DNA from: Siphonodentalium dalli
Lineage: Eukaryota; Mollusca; Scaphopoda; Gadilida; Siphonodentaliidae
Reading direction: 5' to 3'
NCBI GenBank assembly: GCA_032622095.1
Contig: CP136067.1
Coordinates: 180,208,556-180,272,555, forward strand
Length of the DNA: 64,000 nucleotides
Shown here: positions 11,435 to 21,083 of the stretch, piece by piece
Layout of the letters: every line of letters begins with the position of its first letter
How positions within the stretch are numbered: the stretch's first letter is position 1
Notes under the pieces: model-generated
The model's input: the letters and a program-made list of their open reading frames with translations, nothing else
Told to the model about the DNA's origin: nothing
The model's database searches: none
Program-made: the position numbers and the translations under genes

Positions 11435-11837
11435 TAGTGTGTCTGGCATTTGCAGAATTAGGTCCCCAGAGGGTGAATTTAGTGATGCTGCACCACACAG
11501 TGGGCTACCATCACCACATTCACAATCTGAGGACCTAATTCTGCATAGGAAGTATAAATAATCTCAAATTAGCATTGTTTTAGTTACTTTTTCCCCTTGT
11601 GTTCAGATTATATATCCCCTAAGTTGCAGAAGATACAATGCACAATCGAGGTGACTGAATCAGATGTGTGAGCACCACCAACGTCAACTGGGGAACTTCA
11701 ATGTGATCCTATTTGTCGCCCATAGCAGTTGATGCCTATATAAGCAGAATGAGGTCCTCAGATGGTAAATGTGGTGACGCTAGCCCGACGTCGCTAATTC
11801 ACCATATGGGGACATCATTCTGCAAATGTCACACACT
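11435..11837 (+). mobile_element. Family E element, copy E1
   Basis: Ends AGTGTGTCTGGCATTTGCAG and TGCAAATGTCACACACT form an imperfect inverted repeat. Two internal hairpins (about 11445-11550 and 11740-11835), each with GAGGTCC-type arms, are arranged as an inverted pair. Same size and layout as E2. Target duplication not clear. Confidence 0.65.
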
Positions 11838-11857
11838 AATTCAAAGCTTTCTTTTTT

Positions 11858-12092
11858 TTACCCTGTGCCAATGCATTCTCTTATATATGCGAGTCGACCA
11901 TAGGTCGCCTCGCATATATAAGAGAATGCATTGGCCTAACAATTTTTTACAATTTTAATAATTTTTTCTTGTATTCTTTAACAATTTTATAATTTTACCC
12001 ATACAGAGCCCCAGACAAACATGAGCAGACGACACTCTTCTATATGCTTCTATATATGTGTGGGGCTCCCTGCAGGGTAATGGATGTCGTAT
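11858..12092 (-). mobile_element. Half of a family B element
   Basis: One canonical 69-bp hairpin (11867-11935) followed by the inverse of the right half of B1: AT-rich linker, ACCCATACAGAGCCCCAGAC, AAACATGAGCAGACGACACT, GTGGGGCTCCCTGCAGGGTA. Both B ends are missing. Confidence 0.75.
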
Positions 12093-12281
12093 CAGACAAT
12101 TATATCACGAGGAAACTTGTTTCACGCTTCCTATTTTAATCTCTAAAAACCGGAAGCAACCAAACAAAATAATAATGCAACTGGAACGAAAGTTCTAATC
12201 CGGAACCGGAATTGTCATTATGTTTATATGTACACCACACTTTCTTTACTATGTACTCATTGACGAGCAGATTAATTTGGG

Positions 12282-12358
12282 AAATGTTCAGATAATAAGT
12301 TAAACAAACGGCCATATATTTGCCATTAAATTGTGTTGAACTTATTATCTGAACATTT
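12282..12358. repeat. Hairpin with perfect 20-bp arms
   Basis: AAATGTTCAGATAATAAGTT pairs with AACTTATTATCTGAACATTT. The same motif recurs, diverged, at 15417-15441 and at 34199-34258, the latter inside the TTAA element at 34161, so it marks a dispersed family. Confidence 0.75.
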
Positions 12359-12382
12359 TCCACCAATGAATATGATAGAGGA

Positions 12383-12431
12383 GAGACGACAGATAGAGAT
12401 AGAGAGAGAGAGGGGGGCGAGAGAGAGAGAA
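12383..12431. repeat. GA-rich microsatellite
   Basis: Irregular AGAGAGAG and GGGGGGCGAGAGAG tract. Confidence 0.7.
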
Positions 12432-12622
12432 TGTTTGTGTTACGGTCTGTGTTATTGGAGTATGAAACGGGTGACCCAATTGGCAGTTGGCCAATCACCG
12501 AACAGGATTTATTTTAACACAGACGGGCTATGTAAATATTATAATATGCATCAAAACGTACTTGTGAAAGTTGTTGTATAAAAAACTTCAAAGAGGTACT
12601 GTACACTAAATCCAGTCATATA

Positions 12623-12909
12623 TGGGACCATGCATCTCCTTTTTATACTCAACAGAATATATGCAACAGATGAATGCATTTAAGCCATGACTGAGTGCAA
12701 ATTACACTCATGTGCTCTATGAACGATGAAACAACATGGTAATTATAATGAAAATGAACTTATGACTCCAGCCATTTATTCATAATATTATAATTACCAT
12801 GTTGTTTGCATCGTTCACAGACCACATGAGTGTATTTTGCACTAATCCATGGCTCAAATTCATTCATTTGTTGTATATATTCTGTAGAGTATAAAAGGAG
12901 ATGGTCCCA
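12623..12909. repeat. Imperfect palindrome, ~130-bp arms
   Basis: Left arm from GGGACCATGCATCTCCTTTT to ATGGTAATTATAAT is inverse to 12784-12909 (ATTATAATTACCATGTTGTT ... GGAGATGGTCCC) with scattered mismatches. The spacer is about 20-40 nt. Foldback-type MITE without open frame. Confidence 0.8.
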
Positions 12910-13055
12910 TGAAGTGTGTACATATTTTTACTATGGTGCATATTTCCAATGTGGTTGTTCGTGGGGATAGTTTTGATGAAAACAAAGAAAATATGGATTT
13001 GGTAGTGTAAATTGTAACTATAACAGTTGGATCCAGGATGTGCCAGACCTGTCTA

Positions 13056-13542
13056 TTAACCCTTTCAGTGCCAGTTAAGATTTTTGTATCAACCCATATA
13101 CCCTGTGCCAATGCATTCTCTTATATATGCGAGTCGACCATAGGTCGCCTCGCATATATACGAGAATGCATTGGCCTAACATTTTTTCATCATTTGCTAT
13201 TATTTTTTACAATTTTTTACAATTTTAATCATGTTTTCTAATATTCTTTAACAGACTTATTTTGTAGGTTTAGTTCCAGGGAATCTTACGTTTTTCATGG
13301 GCATCAAAATTATTACTATGAATAATTGGTGATAGTTTTGAGTTATAACATGCCCCTAAGGTTTTAACTAGTTTGTTTTTAAATTCGCTATAGCATGCTT
13401 AAGCATACCCAAAAAAATTCAACCCAAAAAACAAAATCTAAAAAAAACAAAAACAAACATGTTTTTAAAAAAAATTTAGCGCCGATTTTACAGACCGTAA
13501 ATTATGGCCGATGAGATCGGCCCCTGGCACTGAAAGGGTTAA
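13056..13542 (+). mobile_element. Family D MITE with one hairpin, copy D1
   Basis: TTAACCCTTTCAGTGCCAG at the left and its inverse CTGGCACTGAAAGGGTTAA at the right: 19 bp of perfect inverted repeat including the TTAA target. A canonical hairpin lies at 13107-13175 (one change, TATACGAGAATG), followed by the same AT-rich linker as the B elements. The body matches the remnant at 1690. The element ends 10 bp from the peptide-precursor stop codon. Confidence 0.8.
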
Positions 13543-13552
13543 GCAACTATAA

Positions 13553-13822
13553 TCAGTTTAATGGGAGACATGCGTTATACATGGTGACTAACCTTCGCAC
13601 GATGTCTCTTAATTGTGTTATCCGATCTCGCCGGCGTCCAGAATCATAGGAGTCTTCGGAACGTTTGCCCCACCTCATGGGTTTATTGATGCGCGCGCAT
13701 CGACAGTGGCGGCTATAACCAGAGGAACATTCACTCACACAGTTTATTCTTATTGATTGAGTTAACGTCACTAAACTCAAAACACATATCAGCAGAATCC
13801 CGAATATCGGCTTCAACTCCAT
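13553..13822 (-). CDS. Secreted neuropeptide-like precursor, Cys-rich and amidated
   Basis: 89 codons, ATG in good context (GACAGGATGG), 15 nt after a strong splice acceptor. Residues 1-23 (MELKPIFGILLICVLSLVTL...) form a clear signal peptide, cleavage likely after TQS. Residues 24-51 would be the mature peptide, with Cys 28, 32, 40 and 42 (C-x3-C-x7-C-x-C, the spacing of a cystine-stabilised helix) and a C-terminal Met-Arg-Trp. Residues 52-54 are Gly-Lys-Arg, the standard signal for dibasic cleavage and C-terminal amidation. A basic RRR site follows at 63-65. The peptide probably acts outside the cell, as a hormone or transmitter; a disulfide-rich defence or venom-type peptide cannot be excluded. 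I do not recognise the family. The donor-like AAG|GTTAGT at 13593/13592 could end the exon at residue 76 and replace the tail. This is the most gene-like frame in the window. Confidence 0.6.
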   Translation of the reverse strand: MELKPIFGILLICVLSLVTLTQSIRINCVSECSSGYSRHCRCARINKPMRWGKRSEDSYDSGRRRDRITQLRDIVRRLVTMYNACLPLN

Positions 13823-13850
13823 CCTGTCCCGTAAATACTGAAAAGAATAC
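13823..13850 (-). promoter_or_regulatory. Splice acceptor and 5' leader of the peptide exon
   Basis: On the minus strand TTCGTATTCTTTTCAG precedes the exon start at 13837, followed by 15 nt of leader to the ATG. The polypyrimidine tract and AG fit a standard acceptor, so at least one upstream non-coding exon is expected. Confidence 0.5.
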
Positions 13851-13875
13851 GAAAAAATAAAGTAAAATATTTAAA

Positions 13876-14250
13876 GTGATGTGAAGCAATCCGGTAGGGT
13901 GATCAAATAGAAATGGAGAATAATCTTGCTCCAAGTAGTAAATTTTATAAATATTATATCCAAATTGACAAAAAACACTGTCATTCTTATATATTAATTA
14001 AATAAAGTGACTCTCGATGGCGAAATCGTGTTTATCGCAGATAGGTACGTCCCTAATCGAGAAGTAAATATTTACAATTATGCGTAGTTCAGACGATGTT
14101 TTCTATGAAGTGGTAAGGTCGATTTGTTTGAAATTTTCGTCGATTTTACTAGAATGTTAAATTCCTCCAGTTGGCATAGCGCATGAATACCAACTTATTA
14201 GTTTCAAGCACCCGAATAAGTACATAATATGTCTTTAATTCTTTGATAAC
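13876..14250 (+). repeat. Family G copy
   Basis: Close to the 51243 copy: GTGATGTGAAGCAATCC, GGGTGATCAAATAGAAAT, AATCTTGCTC, TCTCGATGGCGAAATC, ACGATGTTTTCTATG, GGTCGATTT. It begins about 40 bp upstream of the peptide exon acceptor, so it lies in the presumed intron. Confidence 0.75.
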
Positions 14251-14684
14251 TTTTGAAATAGTATAAATGCTACATAATGAGCTATTGTCAAGTTCTTAAC
14301 ACCCGCGTCACACACAAAGCGCTCTGACATTTTACGTAGGAAATTGCATTTTGCATAGTTGTAACATCGATATGATTCTGTGTTTTCGTTCTGCGACAAT
14401 CACGCACACTAATGCGCAGCTTTAAAGGAATAATGCCGACGAGGTGTCATATAACCTCTAAATGTTGCTTTAGTTGCAACTTCTGAGGATGCATTACCAA
14501 AGAGAAAAAAATATGGGATTATAACATGAATCGGCTGAAGACGGGCGTTTTGAGCCACTTTAGAGACGGACGCTGGCGCAGTTGGCTCAATACGTGCGCT
14601 AAAAGGTTTCTTTTTTCTAGGTAACAAGGAATTTAGTTCGAATTTATTGGACGACTTATCCTTGTTTTTGGGAAGCATGCGTTA
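14251..14684. other. No recognisable feature
   Basis: A frame at 14409-14678 on the minus strand is Lys-rich but has no domain or splice support. Nothing else seen. Confidence 0.35.
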
Positions 14685-14942
14685 CATGTAGGAGGCCCCC
14701 ACCCCCTTTTCGTACGCCGTATTCCATGCCCTGTTATGAGGTACGCCGTATTCCGGCCCCTCTGTTAGGATGTATTCGGTATTCCAAATATACAGGTATT
14801 CGTACGCCGACCTTCCAAAAAATGAAGTTTTCATATATTTTTATGTATTCCATATGGCTGTTAACTGGTATTCCGTATTCCACCCTCTGTATTAAGTGGT
14901 ATTCCGTATTCCATAGGGGGTGGGGGTGGGGGCCTCATGTAG
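14685..14942. mobile_element. Short element with GGCCCCCACCCCC ends
   Basis: CATGTAGGAGGCCCCCACCC at the left and GGGTGGGGGCCTCATGTAG at the right are inverse. Subterminal copies of GTATTCCGTATTCC occur at both ends and within (at least six GTATTCC-type motifs), plus four GTACGCCG motifs. No frame of note. Confidence 0.55.
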
Positions 14943-15011
14943 TATGGGAAATGATTCGGTCAAAGCATCTTACACGCTTTGCGTCCAGGCACACGCCAGC
15001 TAACACCGGCG

Positions 15012-15229
15012 TTTGGTGGGATAGACCAGGGAGTTGGTGGGATAGACCAGGGAGTTGGTGGGATAGACCAGGGAGTTGGTGGGATAGACCAGGGAGTTTG
15101 GTGGGATAGACCAGGGAGTTGGTGGGATAGACCAGGGAGTTTGGTGGGATAGACCAGGGAGTTGGTGGGATAGACCAGGGAGTTTGGTGGGATAGACCAG
15201 GGAGTTGGTGGGATAGACCAGGGAGTTGG
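15012..15229. repeat. 21/22-bp minisatellite, 10 copies
   Basis: Unit GGTGGGATAGACCAGGGAGT with one or two T; ten copies that differ almost only by one extra T. The low divergence suggests recent expansion. Frames through it are artefacts of the repeat. Confidence 0.9.
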
Positions 15230-15271
15230 AAATAACTCGACTGCATGTCATGATCACGGATTACAAATTGT

Positions 15272-15955
15272 TTAACCCTTTCTATACTAAATGGATTCTC
15301 CCATGCACCAAATCGAAAAGTGTACATAGGAATGGTTTATTATTGAGTTGGGGGGGAGTATACAGGTAATATAAGCAGAGGCGGTGAAAAAAAAGTGCAG
15401 AAGTGCCTATTGTTTGTTGAACTTATTAATCTGAACATTTCCTAAGGGATAAGTACTCATCAATAAGAATTTAGTATATGTGACCCGCCATATCAAATCC
15501 AGTCGTAAGTCGGGATTTTTTTACCCTGTGCCAATGCATTCTCTTATATATGCGAGTCGACCATAGGTCGCCTCGCATACATAAGAGAATGCATTGGCCT
15601 AACAATTTTTTATCATTTTTTTTAAAATAAATGTTTCTTACAATTTTTAGGACAACAAAAAAAAAAAACATCCATTACCCTGCAGGGAGCCCCACACATA
15701 TATAGAACCATATAGAAGAGTGTCGTCTGCTCATGTTTGTCTGGGGCTCTGTATGGGTGAAATTATAAAATTGTTAAAGAATACAAGAACAAATTATTAA
15801 AATTGTAAAAAATTGTTAGGCCAATGCATTCTCTTATATATGCGAGGCGACCTATGGTCGACTCGCATATATAAGAGAATGCATTGGCAAAGGGTGAAAA
15901 AAATCCCGACTTACGACTGGATTTGATATGGCGGGTCACATATAGAAAGGGTTAA
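15272..15955 (+). mobile_element. TTAA element carrying nested B1
   Basis: TTAACCCTTTCTATA at the left and TATAGAAAGGGTTAA at the right (11-bp inverted repeat plus TTAA). Family B copy B1 occupies most of the right side; without it the host element is about 220 bp. A TTATTAATCTGAACATTTCC block links it to the 12282 hairpin family and the 34161 element. Confidence 0.65.
15480..15939 (+). mobile_element. Family B double-hairpin MITE, copy B1
   Basis: Ends GTGACCCGCCATATCAAATC and its inverse; the inverted repeat continues about 38 bp through CCAGTCGTAAGTCGGGATTT. ATAT flanks both ends (15476-15479 and 15940-15943), a 4-bp target duplication. Hairpins lie at 15530-15598 and 15820-15888; the centre carries CATTACCCTGCAGGGAGCCC and TGTCTGGGGCTCTGTATGGG. 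Superfamily unknown. Confidence 0.8.
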
Positions 15956-16082
15956 TGAAAAAACGTGCCCGGATGCACGAGCTGTGTGAATATAAACCAT
16001 TAAATGTTCAACTCCACTCCATCTTAGGATGGGAATCAGATGGCTACGTACAGGATGGGGCATCAGATTGCTAAGTTAGTAA

Positions 16083-16365
16083 TTAAGGTACATTGGGCTA
16101 ACATAAGCCGTCGAGTGCTAGTGAAGCTGGTTCAGATCCCGATGTGTGCGTTTTTGTGATCCACGCACAGGAAAGTGAGTTGTGCATCTGGGCATGATTA
16201 TCAGTCTCTTCCCGGAGGTCGGTAGTTTCTACGTGCAAATGTACATGTAGTTATTTCTCAGGGAAATTAACCCTATATATGTTTGGTATTTACTCATTCA
16301 TAAACCGACAACGCCGTGAGAAGGCTTAGCAGCCAAACTAACGATGAACATCAATAAAACCAAAC
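16083..16365 (+). mobile_element. tRNA-derived SINE, second type
   Basis: Head with a decayed A box (GGGCTAACATAAGCC) and a B box GGTTCAGATCCCG, then the core TCTTCCCGGAGGTCGGTAGT and a tail CATCAATAAAACCAAACC. The core is the one shared by several mollusc SINEs. Oriented along the plus strand. Confidence 0.65.
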
Positions 16366-16435
16366 CTCTTTGGGATCTATAGTAAAACAATTTCAATACA
16401 ATAACATCTTCCTTTACTATATAACCAATTCTATG

Positions 16436-16835
16436 TTAACCCTTTACCCAACAGAAGGGCCCTGTGCCAATGCATTCTCTTATATATGCGAGTCGACCAT
16501 AGGTCGCCTCGCATATATAAGAGAATGCATTGGCTTAACACATTAAAAATTATAAAATTGTTAAAGAATGTAAGAAAAAATGGTAAAAAGTGTTAAAAAA
16601 AGATTTTTTTTAGGCCAATGCATTCTCTTATATATGCGAGGCGACCTATGGTCGACTCGCATATATAAGAGAATGCATTGGCACAGGGCATAACTGTAAC
16701 TATCACAATGTGCTCAAGGAGCCGATTCCAATGATATCCATATTTGTATGGTTCTATTGAGACAGACCGAAGATATTTTAGGCTGTTGAAGCTTTATTTG
16801 GCCGGTTTTGGCCGGTTTGTTGGGTAAAGGGTTAA
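16436..16835 (+). mobile_element. Family A MITE, copy A2
   Basis: 400 bp, TTAA at both ends, hairpins at 16466-16534 and 16614-16682. Nearly identical to A1, A3 and A5; seen differences include GTGCTCAAGGAGCCGATTCC against GTGGTCAAGGAGCCGGTTCC. Confidence 0.85.
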
Positions 16836-16959
16836 ACAGTTACAAAATTCTACAACATATCCTCTGTAAAGTCGAGTAGTTTCAAAATATGGTCCATGTG
16901 CATCTACCATTAATTCATGGAATATAGAACAATTCTATTCAAATAAATATTACGCTTTG

Positions 16960-17216
16960 CCAACGGGTGAAAGGTAGCATTATACTACTATCGCTGAAAA
17001 TCTTAAACAAATCGACGGTACCACTAAACAGAAAACACCATCTGAACTGCGCTCAATTGTAAATATTTACATCTCAATTTTGGACGCAACTATCGGCGAT
17101 AAACATATGCAAAAGATTTCGCCATCGATATTTAATTAATATATAAGAATGACGGTGTGTGTTGTCAATTTTCTATTTGATCACCCTACCGGAGTGTTTC
17201 ACATCACTTTAATTTA
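16960..17216 (-). repeat. Family G copy (inverse)
   Basis: Inverse of the 13876 copy: GAAAACACCATCTGAACTGC, TTTCGCCATCGATA, TTGATCACCCTACCGG, CACATCACTTTAA. Confidence 0.7.
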
Positions 17217-17271
17217 GTGTTGTTATGAAGGTTGAATGAGAATGTTAACGCATAGAGAAAGAGCAACATAC

Positions 17272-17408
17272 CTTTCGACCCAGACATGTAGTTTCCAACT
17301 GTTGAACGGTTTGCACAGAAGTTGGGGCGAGAAACTACAACTTTCACAGAGTACATGTGTGTCTACCTGCCATTGTTGTGTTCGAATCTACGAAAAGTTA
17401 CTTCCATA
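17272..17408 (-). other. Candidate 5' untranslated exon
   Basis: On the minus strand GGGCACTTTTTTCAG precedes 17408 (good acceptor) and GTCGAAAG|GTATGTTGC follows 17272 (good donor), giving a 137-nt exon. All three frames contain stops or only short upstream frames, so it would be non-coding. It lies about 3.4 kb upstream of the peptide exon on the same strand and could be its leader. It carries an ATG near the donor (ATGTCTGGG) that would be an upstream start. Chance pairing of splice sites is possible. Confidence 0.3.
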
Positions 17409-17892
17409 CTGAAAAAAGTGCCCATTTGTGGAAGTCGTGTCCCCTCCTCACCCCTGTCAGATATTACGTCCGACACCCCTGCTAATAAGTCAAAAGTGCA
17501 CTCGATTTAATAACAGAGACATCCCACAACTATTTGGGCGAGATAAAACTGATCTCCACCGGAAATAGCTACGAGGGAGGCCTTGTTTCCGGAAGTAGCA
17601 AATAGCATGCCCTGTACCTATTAACTGGAACGAAACCACCGACATTCCGGGAACCAAGTAGCGCATAGCTCGAGGCAGCACCATGTGGCATTAGCTCGCG
17701 TCTGATAGGCTGATCCTATCAGTATGACGACGAATCACGCAAACAGGCATATACTATAATAAGGTCATCCATGATGACACGTCATTAAATTGGGCCCCAA
17801 GTCCCGATATTCACCGAGATCCTATTTGCCGATATTTTTACACATGTGACATTCGTTATCAAATGTGATATTATTTAGTTGCATAGACACAC

Positions 17893-19756
17893 TTAACCCT
17901 TCCATGACTGTAGCTTATTTCTCGTAGAGAGCCTCGAGTTTATACGAGAATACATGACTGTAGCTTCCTTCTCGTAGAGAGCCTCGAGTTTATACGAGAA
18001 TACATGACTGTAGCTTCCTTCTCGTAGAGAGCCTCGAGTTTATACGAGAACAAGTGACTGTAGCTTCCTTCTCGTAGAGAGCCTCGAGTTTATACGAGAA
18101 CACGTGACTGTAGCTTCCTTCTCGTTGGGAGCCTCGAGTTTATACGAGAACACATGACTGTAGCTTCCTTCTCATAGAGAGCCTCGAGTTTATACGAGAA
18201 TACATGACTGTAGCTTCCTTCTCGTTGGGAGCCTCGAGTTTATACGAGAATACATGACTGTAGCTTCCTTCTCGTAGAGAGCCTCGAGTTTATACGAGAA
18301 CACGTGACTGTAGCTTCCTTCTCGTTGGGAGCCTCGAGTTTATACGAGAATACATGACTGTAGCTTCCTTCTCGTAGAGAGCCTCGAGTTTATACGAGAA
18401 TACATGACTGTAGCTTCCTTCTCATAGAGAGCCTCGAGTTTATACGAGAATACATGACTGTAGCTTCCTTCTCATAGAGAGCCTCGAGTTTATACGAGAA
18501 TACATGACTGTAGCTTCCTTCTCGTTGGGAGCCTCGAGTTTATACGAGAACACGTGACTGTAGCTTCCTTCTCGTTGGGAGCCTCGAGTTTATACGAGAA
18601 TACATGACTGTAGCTTCCTTCTCGTTGGGAGCCTCGAGTTTATACGAGAACACGTGACTGTAGCTTCCTTCTCATAGAGAGCCTCGAGTTTATACGAGAA
18701 TACATGACTGTAGCTTCCTTCTCGTTGGGAGCCTCGATTTTATACGAGAATACATGACTGTAGCTTCCTTCCCGTTGGGAGCCTCGAGTTTATACGAGAA
18801 TACATGACTGTAGCTTCCTTCTCGTTGGGAGCCTCGAGTTTATACGAGAATACATGACTGTAGCTTCCTTCTCGTTGGGAGCCTCGAGTTTATACGAGAA
18901 CACGTGACTGTAGCTTCCTTCTCATAGAGAGCCTCGAGTTTATACGAGAACACGTGACTGTAGCTTCCTTCTCGTTGGGAGCCTCGAGTTTATACGAGAA
19001 CACGTGACTGTAGCTTCCTTCTCATAGAGAGCCTCGAGTTTATACGAGAACACGTGACTGTAGCTTCCTTCTCGTTGGGAGCCTCGAGTTTATACGAGAA
19101 CACGTGACTGTAGCTTCCTTCTCATAGAGAGCCTCGAGTTTATACGAGAACACGTGACTGTAGCTTCCTTCTCGTTGGGAGCCTCGAGTTTATACGAGAA
19201 TACGTGACTGTAGCTTCCTTCTCATAGAGAGCCTCGAGTTTATACGAGAACACGTGACTGTAGCTTCCTTCTCGTTGGGAGCCTCGAGTTTATACGAGAA
19301 TACATGACTGTAGCTTCCTTCTCATAGAGAGCCTCGAGTTTATACGAGAACACGTGACTGTAGCTTCCTTCTCGTTGGGAGCCTCGAGTTTATACGAGAA
19401 CACGTGACTGTAGCTTCCTTCTCGTTGGGAGCCTCGAGTTTATACGAGAATACATGACTGTAGCTTCCTTCTCATAGAGAGCCTCGAGTTTATACGAGAA
19501 CACGTGACTGTAGCTTCCTTCTCGTTGGGAGCCTCGAGTTTATACGAGAACACGTGACTGTATCTTCCTTCTCGTTGGGAGCCTCGAGTTTATACGAGAA
19601 TACATGACTGTAGCTTCCTTCTCGTAGAGAGCCTCGAGTTTATACGAGAACACGTGACTGTAGCTTCCTTCTCGTTGGGAGCCTCGAGTTTATACGAGAA
19701 CACGTGACTGTAGCTTCCTTCTCATAGAGAGCCTCGAGTTTATACGAGAATACATG
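17893..19756. repeat. 50-bp minisatellite, 37 copies, with hairpin monomer
   Basis: Starts with TTAACCCTTCCATGACTGTA, the family C element end, then 37 units of exactly 50 bp from 17903. Each unit is CATGACTGTAGCTTCCTTCT + centre + CCTCGAGTTTATACGAGAA. TTCTCGTA and TACGAGAA in each unit can pair as a stem. Three centre types occur: GTAGAGAG, GTTGGGAG and ATAGAGAG. From about 18900 the last two mostly alternate, a 100-bp higher-order period. No family C right end follows. Confidence 0.9.
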
Positions 19757-20274
19757 CGTTGACCCTATTTTCTTTAGGAAAGACTGGGCAAAAATAACAT
19801 AGGAAATATGTATTTTATGACGTTTTTACTCTTATGCTCTTATGGAGTGCTCAAATATCTTTTTGCACTGAGCGAAAGTGATGAATTTGTTCACATAATG
19901 TCAGACCTCTAAACAGTCGATTTGCCTTTTCGTCGTTAACGGACAAATAGTCATTTCAATGTGCCAGATCATATCTTCTGTATTCTCTATACATGTTCAG
20001 TGCGAGAACAAAACTCCCAAACTTTCTAATGCAATTTTGTTTAGAAACAATTAAAATGGTACTTATACGACGTTATATAACTGATGCGACGGGCGTTGCC
20101 CTCGATTATTGTATTCGTGTTGGGAATTATTAAATTACATGAGTGATTGTTGTGTAGGCTAATATCTGAAGGCCACATTCAACCAAATGTTAGTTGTACA
20201 GTTCTTATGGGATTATACAGATCCTATTGCTGGAGCATCTGGCGGCTATGAATGCGGGTTATTTATACGATGTA
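19757..20274. other. No recognisable feature
   Basis: Unique AT-rich sequence between the minisatellite and family F copy F2. Confidence 0.4.
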
Positions 20275-20745
20275 AAAGGTACTCAATCCGATCAGACGCT
20301 CTTAAATTACGATTTCTTTGGTTTGGCAGGCTTCGGGGGCAAAAAATCTTTGATTCGAGTAGAGTAACCCACACATCAATGCTCAGAGTGATCATATATC
20401 GATTTTTGAAGTTTGTTTTTTCTAGAGATGTGCAATAATATGTGGCCCAGAAACACGTGGTCAAACGGAGGGTATCTGACAAAATTGTGGATGAAGATGG
20501 ATAACTCTAAAATCAAGTGGTAATACGGTCAAAGTTCGTGATACTTTAGTGATAATACGGCGAAATTTTGTTGAACAAAATGTTGTTAAATAACAAGTTT
20601 TGGGAAATTTGATACCATAGTTGACATTATTTTGTTGCAATAAATCGATTCTGATAACTAAAATTTATTTTGAAGAAATATTGTTGTTGTTGTTGTTGTA
20701 TATTGATGATATGGGGATCGTCTGATCGGATTGAGTACATTTAAA
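20275..20745 (+). repeat. Family F copy F2 (near full length)
   Basis: Bounded by GGTACTCAATCCGATCAGAC at the left and CTGATCGGATTGAGTACATT at the right, an inverted pair of about 15 bp. Interior blocks as in F5. A short (TTG)n tract precedes the right end. About 470 bp and non-coding. Confidence 0.75.
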
Positions 20746-21080
20746 GTTATGTGAATCATTCAGTCGAGATGTTCATAAGGGAATGGCAAATAATTTGCCT
20801 AAGGTGGTGATTTTTCATAATTTGCCTAAGGTAGTGATTTTTCCTAACTTTCATATCCTAATAAGCAGAAAATAGTTATTTTTATAAACGAATTATATGC
20901 ATCGGCTATTGTTGGTCCAATCATTGTCGTATGTTGATCAAATATGAATTCGTCCAGTAGGAAGTAGTAAATATTTAAATATGTGGGTAGTTCAGACGTG
21001 TGTTCTCTGAAATGGGACCATCAATGTGGTTGGAATTTTCGACAATCTCAGTTGATTTCTACAATCGTCCAGTTGAGATA
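20746..21080 (+). repeat. Family G copy directly joined to F2
   Basis: Starts TTAAAGTTATGTGAATCATT at the F2 edge; later GTAAATATTTAAATATGTGG, GTAGTTCAGACG and TGTTCTCTGAAATGG. An internal TTTGCCTAAGGTGGTGATTT block is duplicated (20797 and 20822). Confidence 0.5.
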
Positions 21081-21083
21081 TAG

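Noticed and set aside
13731-13934. Overlapping minus-strand frame joined to the 17272-17408 exon ATG
   Set aside because: It would end within the peptide exon in another frame, lacks a signal peptide or domain, and most of its start is intron; treated as at most an upstream frame.
14726-15327. Repeat-protein-like frames (Trp-Asp-Arg-Pro-Gly-Ser or Leu-Pro-Gly-Leu-Ser)
   Set aside because: Produced by the 21/22-bp minisatellite; the extra T shifts the frame between units.
17893-19756. CRISPR array
   Set aside because: Period 50 bp has no unique spacers; units vary only at a few shared positions, and the genome is eukaryotic. It is a minisatellite.
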